Assembly (NCBI GenBank): GCA_002429595.1
Contig: DJAM01000058.1
Location: 1 to 13,151 of the forward strand
DNA from: Coxiellaceae bacterium UBA6002
GTDB lineage: Bacteria; Pseudomonadota; Gammaproteobacteria; UBA6002
Length of the DNA stretch: 13,151 nt
Direction: 5' to 3'
Positions 1-7,340 of the stretch are shown piece by piece. Position 1 is the stretch's first letter, and the number at the start of each line of letters is the position of its first letter. The position numbers and the translations under genes are program-made. The notes under the pieces were generated by a model that saw only the letters and a program-made list of their open reading frames with translations, had not been told where the DNA came from and made no database searches.

Positions 1-43
1 TTGTTTGCGGGACGTCGGCTGCAGGTCACACCCAGGCTACATC

Positions 44-1342
44 TTAATGCAGTGTACCCTCTTGGATTTTACAATGAGTTTCCTTAATAAACAGGGTTAG
101 TATGCATGAAAACAGTAACCCAATAGGCACGACGGCTAAAGCAAACTTATAGTCTGCTAACGTGTAGACACGAACGCCATCTAGCACCTGCCCACTCCAA
201 TGCCAATCCAAAATTTTACCCATGAATGGCTGGAATAAGACACCACCTAGCATAATGAAAAAATTAGTTGTGGCAGTCGCTGTACCAGAGATTTGCTCCG
301 GATTTTTCTCCCGGCTTAAAGAAAACACGAGGGGGTGAGAGCCACAAGTTACACCAAACAAGAATAATAACGTATATAAAATCACCATTGGCAGATTAGG
401 GATATAAAAAGCCATGGCACTAAAAATGGTTGAAAAGATCGATGTCACTAATAAGGGCATGCAACGCAATCGAATCTTATCGGAAAGAGCTCCAATAAGT
501 GGACCCGCTAAAATCCAGCCAAAGTAGACGAAGAAAATCATCATCGCAGCTTTCTTAGACGTGACATGATAAGCAGTTTCTAAGTACGGAATACCCCATA
601 GATCGAGGAACGCTGACGCTGGAAGGTAAAGCAACATACCTACAATACCGATGATCCAGGTTTCTCTCTTCATCAGTACTAGGCGTAAGCCACGAAGGGT
701 TTGACGGAAAGTGAGTTGTTTACCTAATTTTGCTTGGATACGCTTTTCTTTAGGAGCATCGCGAACAACCAAAAATAATACGATTGCCAAAATGATACCA
801 GCAATCAACCCAGTAGAAAGTGCGCTCTTGTAACCAATTTTTTGGACAAAGGTAGCAAGATAGATCTGAGAGAATATCCCAGCAGACATACCAAAGGCCG
901 AGGTTAAACCTGCAGCGGTAGCAAAGCGATTAGGTGGCAACCACAATGCCACAAGCTTTAACACGGTGATATAAGCAAATGCAGAGCCAAAACCGATCAA
1001 AAACCGGCCGCCTTTCGCCACTTCTAAAGAAGTGGCATGGATAAAAATAGACAGCCCCACCATACAGACCAAGCAGGCAGTCACCAGAACCCGACGGGCA
1101 CCCATGCGATCAACGATCACCCCGACAAAAAGTTGCATCGGTGTATAGGCGTTATAGTAGGACGAGCTCAAGCTACCAAACTCAGTAGCAGTGATTTTAA
1201 AATGGGCAATTAGGTCGTCTTTCATCACGCTGGGAGAGACGCGCAAAAAATAAGCGAGACAGTAATACAAGGCCCCCATTGAAAACATAAGCCAAGGGAG
1301 AAATTTTTTCTGGAAGATCGTCGGAGAACTTTTTTCAGTCAT
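44..1342 (-). CDS. MFS transporter, 12-TM, Pht-like family of intracellular gammaproteobacteria
   Basis: Inner-membrane secondary transporter of the major facilitator superfamily; the substrate cannot be read from the sequence. The 432-residue protein is almost entirely hydrophobic segments with a charged central loop (about residues 195-228) separating two six-helix halves. The MFS loop 2-3 signature is intact: G74, D78, R79, G81, R83, R84. A decayed second copy (GALSDKIRLR, 284-293) lies in the loop 8-9 position. The early stretch FLRVSPSVM and the SYYNAY segment are typical of the large MFS families of Legionella and Coxiella, where Pht members import amino acids or nucleosides; assignment to that group is my inference. 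I chose the ATG at 1342 because an AGGA lies 9 bases upstream; an in-frame ATG at 1366 would add 8 residues but has no good ribosome site. The gene stands alone, divergent from pepN, and I see no confident promoter for it. Confidence 0.9.
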   Translation of the reverse strand: MTEKSSPTIFQKKFLPWLMFSMGALYYCLAYFLRVSPSVMKDDLIAHFKITATEFGSLSSSYYNAYTPMQLFVGVIVDRMGARRVLVTACLVCMVGLSIFIHATSLEVAKGGRFLIGFGSAFAYITVLKLVALWLPPNRFATAAGLTSAFGMSAGIFSQIYLATFVQKIGYKSALSTGLIAGIILAIVLFLVVRDAPKEKRIQAKLGKQLTFRQTLRGLRLVLMKRETWIIGIVGMLLYLPASAFLDLWGIPYLETAYHVTSKKAAMMIFFVYFGWILAGPLIGALSDKIRLRCMPLLVTSIFSTIFSAMAFYIPNLPMVILYTLLFLFGVTCGSHPLVFSLSREKNPEQISGTATATTNFFIMLGGVLFQPFMGKILDWHWSGQVLDGVRVYTLADYKFALAVVPIGLLFSCILTLFIKETHCKIQEGTLH

Positions 1343-1482
1343 AAATGCATATCCTATCCATCTCAAAGATCGATAAAAATTTTTTTAATAAAAATCAATG
1401 AGTTACAAAAAGAGGTTTTGCTCTGGGGACCAATGTAACCAAAAATTGATACAATTTCTAGTCCTGTGAATTAAAAATGCCA

Positions 1483-1488
1483 TATAAT
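1483..1488 (+). promoter_or_regulatory. Candidate -10 box for pepN
   Basis: A perfect TATAAT lies 41 bases before the pepN ATG. The -35 region at the right distance (about 1459-1465) does not match consensus, so only the -10 box is supported. The ribosome site AAAGGAG at 1518-1524 is strong and sits 5 bases before the ATG at 1530. Confidence 0.4.
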
Positions 1489-1529
1489 CTCTTGAATACA
1501 AAAATTAGAAGCTATGTAAAGGAGTACTG

Positions 1530-4178
1530 ATGGCTAAATCCGCCTCCCCCCATGAGATATTTTTAAAGGACTATACACCTAGTAACTATCTCATTGATCA
1601 TGTTTTTTTACACTTCGACCTCCACCCAGAATTTACCATTGTTAAGAGCGTCATCAAGTTTTACGCAAACCCAAGCGCCAAAAATGCTGATTCAACCTTA
1701 ACGTTGGATGGTGAGGAGCTACAGCTACGTCGGGTCGCGATTGATGGCAAAACTCTGGAGCACGATCAGTACGAAGTTAATGATAATAAATTAATTATCC
1801 CAAACGTTCCTGAAAAATTCACCTTGGAAACCGAAGTGCTCATCAAACCCGCTGAAAATAAAGCATTAAGCGGCTTATATCAATCCAAAGAAAACTACTG
1901 CACCCAGTGTGAAGCGCAAGGTTTTAGACGCATTACCTATTTTCTTGACCGCCCAGATGTCATGACGCGGTTTACAACGGCTATTTCTGCCGATCGCATT
2001 CGCTATCCGGTGTTACTCTCCAATGGCAACCTTGTTGATACCAAAGATCTTGAAGATAACCGACAGTGGGTGATGTGGGAGGATCCTTCGTTAAAACCCA
2101 GCTATTTATTTGCGTTAGTGGCAGGTGATTATGAATGGCTCGAAGACACCTTTACTACCATGTCCGGCAGAAAAGTCTTACTTCGAGTCTATTTGGAAAA
2201 AGGAAATCTTAGTAAAGGTGATTATGCCATGGGCGCGCTAAAGCGAGCCATGAAGTGGGACGAGGAAACCTTTAAGCGGGAATACGATCTTGACATGTAC
2301 ATGATCGTAGCAGTAAGCGATTTCAATATGGGTGCTATGGAAAATAAAGGATTAAATATTTTCAATGATGTTTATATCTTAGCCAATCCCGACATGGCGA
2401 CTGATGACGACTATGTGAATGTTGAAAGCGTTATTGGCCATGAATATTTTCACAATTGGTCTGGCAATCGAGTCACCGTTAGAGACTGGTTTCAAATTAC
2501 TCTTAAAGAAGGGCTTACCATTTTTCGTGACCAAAGCTTTACAGCAGATATGACTTCCCACGCTGTGAAACGTATTAAAGATGTGAATGTTATTCGAAAT
2601 ATGCAGTTTGCTCAAGATGCAGGGCCCATGGCTCATCCGATCCGTCCCGAGTCCTATATCGAAGTCAATAATTTCTATACCGTTACCGTCTATAACAAAG
2701 GCTCTGAAGTCATCAGAATGATGCAAACGCTATTGGGTAACGACACTTTTAGAAAAGCCATGATTCACTATTTCGAACGCAATGATGGCCATGCAGTTAC
2801 TACAGAAGATTTTGTAGGAGCCATGGAAGAAACTTCTGGCATCGATTTAACGCAATTTCGCCTTTGGTACCGGCAAGCAGGCACACCGCAAGTTGAAGCG
2901 TCAGGAAAGTATGATGCCAAAAATCAAACTTACACATTGTCATTAAAACAAACCTGCCCGCCAACACCAGGACAGAGCGAGAAGAAAGATTTTCTAATTC
3001 CGATTCGCATGGCACTGTTAAATGACCGCGGCGAAGAATTTCCACTTCATCTTGAAGGAGACGATGGTGCTGCTGCAACAGAGAAGGTACTTCGCTTAGC
3101 AAAGAAAGAACAATCTTTCATCTTTACAAACGTGAAAGAAAAACCATTACCTTCACTGTTACGAAATTTCTCAGCGCCTGTACGTCTTCAATTTCCGTAT
3201 ACGGAAGAAGAGTTAATCTTTTTAATGGCGCATGACACTGATGGTTTTAATTCGTGGGATGCAGGTCAGCAGCTAGCAACGAACTTTATTATTAATGCGG
3301 TCAAAAATTATCAGCATAACTCTAGCATTAAACTAGATGAAAAATTCATTGCCGCTTTTCGCAGTAACCTTACCAACGATCACCTGGACAAACTCTTAAT
3401 TGCCGAAATGTTAACCTTGCCGAGTGAAGGATATATTTTGGAATTAATGCCACAAGCTGATATAGAAGCGATTTATCAGGTACGGCATGAAGTTAGAGCA
3501 CAACTTGCTAAGGCATTACAAAAAGATTTTCTTGAACGTTATCATCTTAATAACGTTAAAGAATTCAGCTTAGATAAAGCTGCCATGGGTAAACGAAGGC
3601 TGAAAAATCTATGCCTTGCTTATTTAATGCTACTAAAAGACCAAGATGTCATTGATTTAGCCATCAAGCAATATCGTGACAGCAACAATTTAACTGATCG
3701 AATTGGGGTACTCGCCCCTCTCACCCATTTAGACATCCCAGAGAGAGAGCAAATCTTTGACGATTTCTATTCGCGTTGGCAAAAAGAAAATCTCTTGATA
3801 GACAAATGGTTCGCCTTACAAGCAATTTCATCATTGCCAAACACTTTTGAAAATATCAAAGCCTTGATGCAACATCCTTCTTTTGATATTACCAATCCAA
3901 ATAAAACCCGTGCCGTGTTGGGATCATTTACAAGATTAAATTATCCGCGTTTCCACGATAAAAGCGGCTTACCGTATGCTTACTTAGCTGATCAGATCAT
4001 TACGATAGATGCATTCAACCCACAACTCGCCGCACGGATGATCGAACCTTTAATAAAATGGCGCGCCTATGATCCGAAACGACAAGAGTTAATGAAGGGT
4101 GAATTGGAACGCATCTCGAAAGTCGCGAAACTTTCGAATGATGTTTATGAGATTGTGACGAAGAGTTTGAATCATTAG
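1530..4178 (+). CDS. pepN: Aminopeptidase N (M1 family zinc metallopeptidase)
   Basis: Cytoplasmic M1 aminopeptidase that removes N-terminal residues from peptides in the last steps of protein turnover. At 882 residues it matches the E. coli-type PepN (870). The zinc site is complete: HEYFH at 304-308 (ligands H304 and H308, catalytic E305) with the third ligand E327 in LKEG. The substrate-binding GAMEN motif is at 268-272, and Y388 in TVYNKG matches the transition-state tyrosine of E. coli (Y381), giving a constant offset of 7. The N-terminal beta domain takes up roughly the first 200 residues and the helical C-terminal domain about residues 550-882. The start is fixed by AAAGGAG 5 bases upstream. 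It is transcribed alone and ends in a palindromic repeat shared with the convergent phosphatase gene. No frameshift or truncation is visible. Confidence 0.97.
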   Translation: MAKSASPHEIFLKDYTPSNYLIDHVFLHFDLHPEFTIVKSVIKFYANPSAKNADSTLTLDGEELQLRRVAIDGKTLEHDQYEVNDNKLIIPNVPEKFTLETEVLIKPAENKALSGLYQSKENYCTQCEAQGFRRITYFLDRPDVMTRFTTAISADRIRYPVLLSNGNLVDTKDLEDNRQWVMWEDPSLKPSYLFALVAGDYEWLEDTFTTMSGRKVLLRVYLEKGNLSKGDYAMGALKRAMKWDEETFKREYDLDMYMIVAVSDFNMGAMENKGLNIFNDVYILANPDMATDDDYVNVESVIGHEYFHNWSGNRVTVRDWFQITLKEGLTIFRDQSFTADMTSHAVKRIKDVNVIRNMQFAQDAGPMAHPIRPESYIEVNNFYTVTVYNKGSEVIRMMQTLLGNDTFRKAMIHYFERNDGHAVTTEDFVGAMEETSGIDLTQFRLWYRQAGTPQVEASGKYDAKNQTYTLSLKQTCPPTPGQSEKKDFLIPIRMALLNDRGEEFPLHLEGDDGAAATEKVLRLAKKEQSFIFTNVKEKPLPSLLRNFSAPVRLQFPYTEEELIFLMAHDTDGFNSWDAGQQLATNFIINAVKNYQHNSSIKLDEKFIAAFRSNLTNDHLDKLLIAEMLTLPSEGYILELMPQADIEAIYQVRHEVRAQLAKALQKDFLERYHLNNVKEFSLDKAAMGKRRLKNLCLAYLMLLKDQDVIDLAIKQYRDSNNLTDRIGVLAPLTHLDIPEREQIFDDFYSRWQKENLLIDKWFALQAISSLPNTFENIKALMQHPSFDITNPNKTRAVLGSFTRLNYPRFHDKSGLPYAYLADQIITIDAFNPQLAARMIEPLIKWRAYDPKRQELMKGELERISKVAKLSNDVYEIVTKSLNH

Positions 4179-4179
4179 A

Positions 4180-4338
4180 AAACCCCCTCACCCCAACCCT
4201 CTCCCCCACTTTGTGGGGGAGAGGGAGCAAGAAGAATTAGGGAGTTATTTTTTTCTTACTCTTTTTTTACTCCCTCTCCCGCGCGTGAGGTATGGAAATA
4301 CTCTTACTAATTGCGAGAGAGGGGTGGGGTGAGGGTTT
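4180..4338. repeat. GC-rich palindromic repeat between convergent genes
   Basis: This element fills the gap between the pepN stop and the phosphatase stop. Its ends (4180-4204 and 4315-4338) are imperfect inverted copies of one another, built on CCCTCACCCCA and TGGGGTGAGGG. Inside is a perfect 13-bp stem with a 3-base loop (4197-4209 and 4213-4225) and a further 7-bp stem (4239-4245 and 4269-4275) enclosing two T-runs. It resembles the dispersed CCCTCACCCCAACCCTCTCCC-type repeats of many proteobacteria. It may stop transcription from both sides, but the T-run does not directly follow the strongest stem, so it is not a textbook intrinsic terminator. The right end overlaps the phosphatase stop codon by two bases. 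Confidence 0.8.
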
Positions 4339-5020
4339 ATGAGATATAACTCAACTGCCTATCCAACCAACAAATAATATCTTTAGGTTGATCAATATAA
4401 TAATCAGCCTGCCAAGTTTCTGGTGAACAATCAGCCTCTAGATAGCCATATAAAGCAGCAATCGAGCGCATACCAGCTTCTTTTGCTGCGAGAATATCGC
4501 CTTCTGCATCACCAATGTAAATGCATTCGCTTGGGGCAGAGCCAGACTGTTGGCATGCTAATAATAGAGCTTCTGGATGGGGTTTAGGGTGGGTGACACA
4601 GTCTCGACCGATGATGCAAACACAGCGGCTAGCAAGATCTAAATAACTTAATAAATGCTGCGCCAGTGTCGTCGACTTGTTAGTCACAACTCCCCAATTG
4701 ATTCCATGCGATTCAAGCTTCGTTAGCACTGCGTCCATGCCATTAAACAACGCAGTACTAACACAAAGATGTTGCTGGTAAAGATTGAGGAATAGTTCCT
4801 TCGTCAGCGCATAGTCAGGATGACTCTCATTGATTTGAAAAGCCAAGTTTAACATTGCAGACGAACCATGAGATGCGACTTGCCGAACTTGTTCGACTGC
4901 AATAGCTGCTTGCCCTTTCTGCTCTAGTAATTTATTTAAAGCAAAAGTTAAATCAGGTGCGGTATCTAATAAAGTTCCGTCTAAATCGAAAAAAACACTT
5001 TTTATTTTACGCATTGCCAT
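4337..5020 (-). CDS. mupP: HAD-IA phosphatase, Gph/MupP type; probably MurNAc 6-phosphate phosphatase
   Basis: Soluble 227-residue HAD-superfamily phosphatase with all four motifs: DLDGT at 12-16 (nucleophile D12, acid D14), VTNK at 112-115, KPHP with K146, and GDAEGD at 170-175. General annotation would be phosphoglycolate phosphatase (Gph). Two points favour MupP, which dephosphorylates N-acetylmuramic acid 6-phosphate in the AmgK/MurU cell-wall recycling route. First, it lies directly downstream of ubiG, as mupP does in Pseudomonas. Second, its LFNGM...WGVVTNK and C-terminal GY...W-x-AD-x-x-x-D-x-P segments look more like MupP than E. coli Gph, as I remember those sequences. It is last in the Hpt-ubiG operon, 34 bases after ubiG. 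No clear ribosome site separates the ATG at 5020 from the one at 5014. HAD identity is firm; the substrate is inferred. Confidence 0.85.
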   Translation of the reverse strand: MAMRKIKSVFFDLDGTLLDTAPDLTFALNKLLEQKGQAAIAVEQVRQVASHGSSAMLNLAFQINESHPDYALTKELFLNLYQQHLCVSTALFNGMDAVLTKLESHGINWGVVTNKSTTLAQHLLSYLDLASRCVCIIGRDCVTHPKPHPEALLLACQQSGSAPSECIYIGDAEGDILAAKEAGMRSIAALYGYLEADCSPETWQADYYIDQPKDIICWLDRQLSYIS

Positions 5021-5054
5021 AATTCTTGTAGTTTAATTATTTTTGATTACTGGA

Positions 5055-5768
5055 TTAGGTATGCACATCTTTATAGCAGTGCAGCAGGTAGTTGACAGAA
5101 ACATCTGATGTCAAACAGTAAGTTTTTGAAATAGGATGATATTGGATACCTGCCATGTGCGAAAGTTGCAAGCCTTCCGGTTGTAACATTTTAAACATCT
5201 CGTTGGGGGTCAAAAATTTGTGATAATCATGAGTTCCCTTGGGAAGTAAATTTAAAAGGTACTCCGCCCCCACTACAGCATATAAATATGCTTTAAGATT
5301 GCGATTGATCGTTGAGAAAAAAACATGTCCATTCGATTTTAATAATTTAGCAGCTGCTTGCACGATATTAGCGGGATCTGGCACGTGTTCAAGCAACTCC
5401 ATACAGGTGATCACATCAAAACTTGCAGGAGCTTCAGTTGCCAATTCTTCTGCTGAGCTTTCACGATAATCAATTGTTAATTGCTCTTGCGCGGCATGCG
5501 CTTTTGCTACTTCTAATGCTTCATGGCTTAAATCAATTGCAGTCACATGACCACCCGCTCTAGCTAAGCTCTCAGTCAAGATTCCGCCGCCACAACCGAT
5601 GTCTAAGATTGTTTTGTCTTTTAACGCAGTGTATTTTTGAATGAAACATAAACGCAGTGGATTAATGTCATGCAGCGGTTTACAACTACCAAATGGATTC
5701 CACCAATCTTGCGCCAGTTTAGAAAACTTCGCTATTTCGACTGGATCAACATTGTCACTTGGCTGCAC
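5055..5768 (-). CDS. ubiG: Ubiquinone biosynthesis O-methyltransferase UbiG
   Basis: SAM-dependent class I methyltransferase that carries out both O-methylations in ubiquinone synthesis, at the cytoplasmic membrane face. The 237 residues match E. coli UbiG (240). The N-terminal block NVDPVEIAKFSKLAQDWW and KPLHDINPLRL (6-23, 30-40) is diagnostic for UbiG. SAM motif I is LDIGCGGG at 55-62, an acidic IDLS follows at 78-81, and MELLEHVPDP lies at 123-132. The start codon is GTG at 5768, supported by GAGG 5 bases upstream and by the close fit to the UbiG N-terminus. It is the middle gene of three, 17 bases after the Hpt gene and 34 bases before the phosphatase, so all three are probably co-transcribed. 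UbiG indicates a respiring, ubiquinone-using organism. Confidence 0.96.
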   Translation of the reverse strand: MQPSDNVDPVEIAKFSKLAQDWWNPFGSCKPLHDINPLRLCFIQKYTALKDKTILDIGCGGGILTESLARAGGHVTAIDLSHEALEVAKAHAAQEQLTIDYRESSAEELATEAPASFDVITCMELLEHVPDPANIVQAAAKLLKSNGHVFFSTINRNLKAYLYAVVGAEYLLNLLPKGTHDYHKFLTPNEMFKMLQPEGLQLSHMAGIQYHPISKTYCLTSDVSVNYLLHCYKDVHT

Positions 5769-5785
5769 AGCTACCTCAATGGCGG

Positions 5786-6151
5786 TTAAATGTAATTTAC
5801 ATACTTATAGGCGGTTAATATATTATTCACTTCTTCATCAAACTGGGCCAAACTGTCACTAAATTGGTCATACAACCTTTCTTTGATAGTAAACTCCATA
5901 CGCGACAAAATATCTTTGAGTTTAGTTACACCACAATAGCAAGCTGCCCCATGCAATTTATGAACCTGAGTTTGTAACTCATTCATATTGTTCGCTTCAT
6001 AAGCTTCGTGGATTTTACCACTGGCTTTCGGCAACTCCGCCATAAACATCTCTAAAAGTTCTCTGGCTAAATCTTTATTATTGTTAGCAAGCTTGACACT
6101 CAAGCTCCAATCAATTGAAGATTGATGATCTATGACGTTTTCCATGCTCAT
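5786..6151 (-). CDS. Stand-alone histidine phosphotransfer (Hpt) domain protein
   Basis: A 121-residue protein that is essentially one Hpt domain, a four-helix phosphorelay intermediate with no kinase or receiver part. The key motif is VHKLHGAACYCG (63-74), with H64 as the expected phosphorylated histidine and G68 as the conserved glycine. This closely resembles the Hpt domain at the C-terminus of BarA/LetS-type hybrid kinases (HKLHGS-C-Y-G). The segments LAREL-LEMFMAELPK (about 28-42) and ILSRMEFTIKE (81-91) fit helices on either side. The start at 6151 has AAAGGA 7 bases upstream. It is first in an operon with ubiG (17 bases away) and the phosphatase. No kinase or response regulator gene is nearby, so its partners must be encoded elsewhere. 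Family assignment is strong; its pathway is unknown. Confidence 0.88.
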   Translation of the reverse strand: MSMENVIDHQSSIDWSLSVKLANNNKDLARELLEMFMAELPKASGKIHEAYEANNMNELQTQVHKLHGAACYCGVTKLKDILSRMEFTIKERLYDQFSDSLAQFDEEVNNILTAYKYVNYI

Positions 6152-6180
6152 AGTTAATTCCTTTTAATGTGAGACTTGAA

Positions 6181-6209
6181 ATTATCCTCTTAAATGTAGG
6201 CATAAGCAA
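6181..6209 (-). promoter_or_regulatory. Candidate sigma70 promoter for the Hpt-ubiG-phosphatase operon
   Basis: Read on the minus strand, TTGCTT (6209-6204) and GATAAT (6186-6181) are separated by 17 bases. The -10 box matches consensus at five of six positions and the -35 box at three. The predicted start would give a leader of about 25 bases before the ATG at 6151. Confidence 0.45.
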
Positions 6210-6240
6210 CCGCTTGGATTTTTCTGTTGCCTAAACTTTA

Positions 6241-6304
6241 GTTCTCCCTCTCCAACTCCCTCTTCTCTATTTTCTTACTCCCCCTCCCCCAAGCAAGAGA
6301 GGGA
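6241..6304. repeat. Fragment related to the 4180-4338 palindromic repeat
   Basis: Pyrimidine-rich DNA with CTCCCTCTCC at the left and GAGAGGG at the right. It shares the 11-mer TTTTCTTACTC (6270-6280) with the larger element (4251-4261), each followed shortly by CTCCC runs. It looks like a shortened or decayed member of the same repeat family, lying upstream of the Hpt promoter. Confidence 0.5.
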
Positions 6305-6346
6305 ATAAAGTGAAAAAGCAAGGTCAAGTAAACACATTGCCTTTTC

Positions 6347-6421
6347 TGTCATTCCCGCGCAGGCGGGAATCCATCCCTCCAGCCGCACGTAACATGGATT
6401 CCCGCCTGCGCGGGAATGACA
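6347..6421. repeat. Perfect 28-bp inverted repeat with ATTCCC-N8-GGGAAT cores
   Basis: The arms at 6347-6374 and 6394-6421 are perfect reverse complements around a 19-base loop. Each arm itself contains the near-palindrome ATTCCC-N8-GGGAAT, the same layout as the dRS3 repeat of Neisseria; related dispersed repeats occur widely in proteobacteria. It begins 10 bases after the stop of the CDF exporter and could act as a 3' mRNA stabiliser or transcription barrier. There is no T-run on the minus strand after it, so it is not a standard intrinsic terminator. Confidence 0.9.
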
Positions 6422-6431
6422 ACTGGCCAAT

Positions 6432-7337
6432 CTATGCTTTCCTAGGCATATGATGCAAAGTATGAGTATGCATCTCAGGCTGCAACGTGACATGCTCAAT
6501 ATGAAACTTATCGGCGAGTAATTCTTTCAAATTATTCAAAATAGAATTCCAAGACTTAAATTCATCAATCTCGACATGAGCCGTTAACACAACGACACCT
6601 GACGATAAGGTCCAAATATGCAAATCGTGAATAGACCGAACTTGGTCTATTTTTGCCATCGCTTGTCCCACTTGCTTGATATCAAGATGCGCTGGCACAC
6701 CTTCCATTAAGATCAGCAATGATTCTCGAAGCAAGCGGAAGCTTGAGATCACGATTAAGATTGAGATAAAAATAGACAGAATAGGGTCGATGGGTGTCCA
6801 GTTCGTGAAATAAATAACAGCACCCGAAATAAGGGCAGCCACTGAACCTAATAAATCACCCATTACATGGATAATCGCCGCACGAACATTCAAACTTTGT
6901 TCGCCATGGGTCAATATCCAAGCGATCACAATATTGACGATCAGCCCTAAAAAAGCGACTAGCATTACCACCCCACCTGCTACGGGTGCAGGCCGGTGTA
7001 TTCGATCAATTGCTTCGATCACCACAAAGATCGCCACAAGAAGGACAAATAAACTACTGACCCAGGCGCCAAGAATCTCTGCTCGACCTAAGCCGTAAGA
7101 ATGTTGCAAAGACGGCGGTTTACGCGAGACCCAAGCGGCGAATGCCGCCAAGGCTAGGGCCAAGGCATCCGATACCATATGGCCTGCGTCACTCAATAAC
7201 GCTAGCGATTGTGACCACCACCCTGCTGCCGCTTCGACACCAGCAAATAAAAAGGCCAGCACAAGCGCCACAATTAAGACATTTTGAGTCAAATCATGTT
7301 TGTGAGAGTGATCGTGCTTATGGCCATGACTATGCAT
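6432..7337 (-). CDS. Cation diffusion facilitator (zinc-type efflux transporter, CzcD/ZitB-like)
   Basis: Inner-membrane metal/proton antiporter of the CDF family, 301 residues with about six membrane segments and a cytoplasmic C-terminal domain. The transport site is of the H-D/H-D type: H53 and D57 in LLSDAGHMVSD (TM2), and H157 and D161 in HVMGD (TM5). In the family this arrangement favours zinc, whereas D-D/H-D sites also take cadmium. The N-terminus is a histidine-rich tail (H2, H4, H6, H8, H10, H12, H14), and the C-terminus ends in another histidine cluster (H290, H292, H295, H296); both probably bind metal. The C-terminal domain has DLHIWTLSSG (238-247), as in ZitB/CzcD. The ATG at 7337 has AGG 7 bases upstream, inside the sohB stop region. 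It follows sohB by 3 bases and is almost certainly co-transcribed. Zinc as main substrate is inferred; cobalt or nickel remain possible. Confidence 0.94.
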   Translation of the reverse strand: MHSHGHKHDHSHKHDLTQNVLIVALVLAFLFAGVEAAAGWWSQSLALLSDAGHMVSDALALALAAFAAWVSRKPPSLQHSYGLGRAEILGAWVSSLFVLLVAIFVVIEAIDRIHRPAPVAGGVVMLVAFLGLIVNIVIAWILTHGEQSLNVRAAIIHVMGDLLGSVAALISGAVIYFTNWTPIDPILSIFISILIVISSFRLLRESLLILMEGVPAHLDIKQVGQAMAKIDQVRSIHDLHIWTLSSGVVVLTAHVEIDEFKSWNSILNNLKELLADKFHIEHVTLQPEMHTHTLHHMPRKA

Positions 7338-7340
7338 AAT

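Noticed and set aside
1..43. GC-rich tail after the MFS stop, reading TGTAGCCTGGGTG on the minus strand
   Set aside because: It recalls dispersed GTAGCCTGGGT repeats, but too little lies within the window to support a call.
1373..1420. AT-rich stretch as a promoter for the MFS gene
   Set aside because: The best pair (TTGATT-N17-TATCGA on the minus strand) matches the -10 consensus at only three positions.
2379..2726. Minus-strand open frame of 115 codons inside pepN
   Set aside because: Antisense shadow of the conserved catalytic region of PepN.
4197..4225. Strong hairpin as an intrinsic terminator for pepN
   Set aside because: The stem is perfect but the T-run begins more than 20 bases later, so it was described as part of a repeat.
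4015..4230. Minus-strand open frame of 71 codons over the pepN end
   Set aside because: Its start is translated palindromic repeat (LPHKVGERVGVRG) and the rest is antisense to pepN.
6347..6421. Inverted repeat as an intrinsic terminator of the CDF gene
   Set aside because: No T-run follows on the minus strand, and the same sequence family occurs elsewhere in the window in a promoter setting.
6275..6499. Minus-strand open frame of 74 codons across the inverted repeat
   Set aside because: Most of it is translated repeat (CHSRAGGNP, WIPACAGMT), a frequent source of false hypothetical proteins, and it overlaps the CDF gene in another frame.
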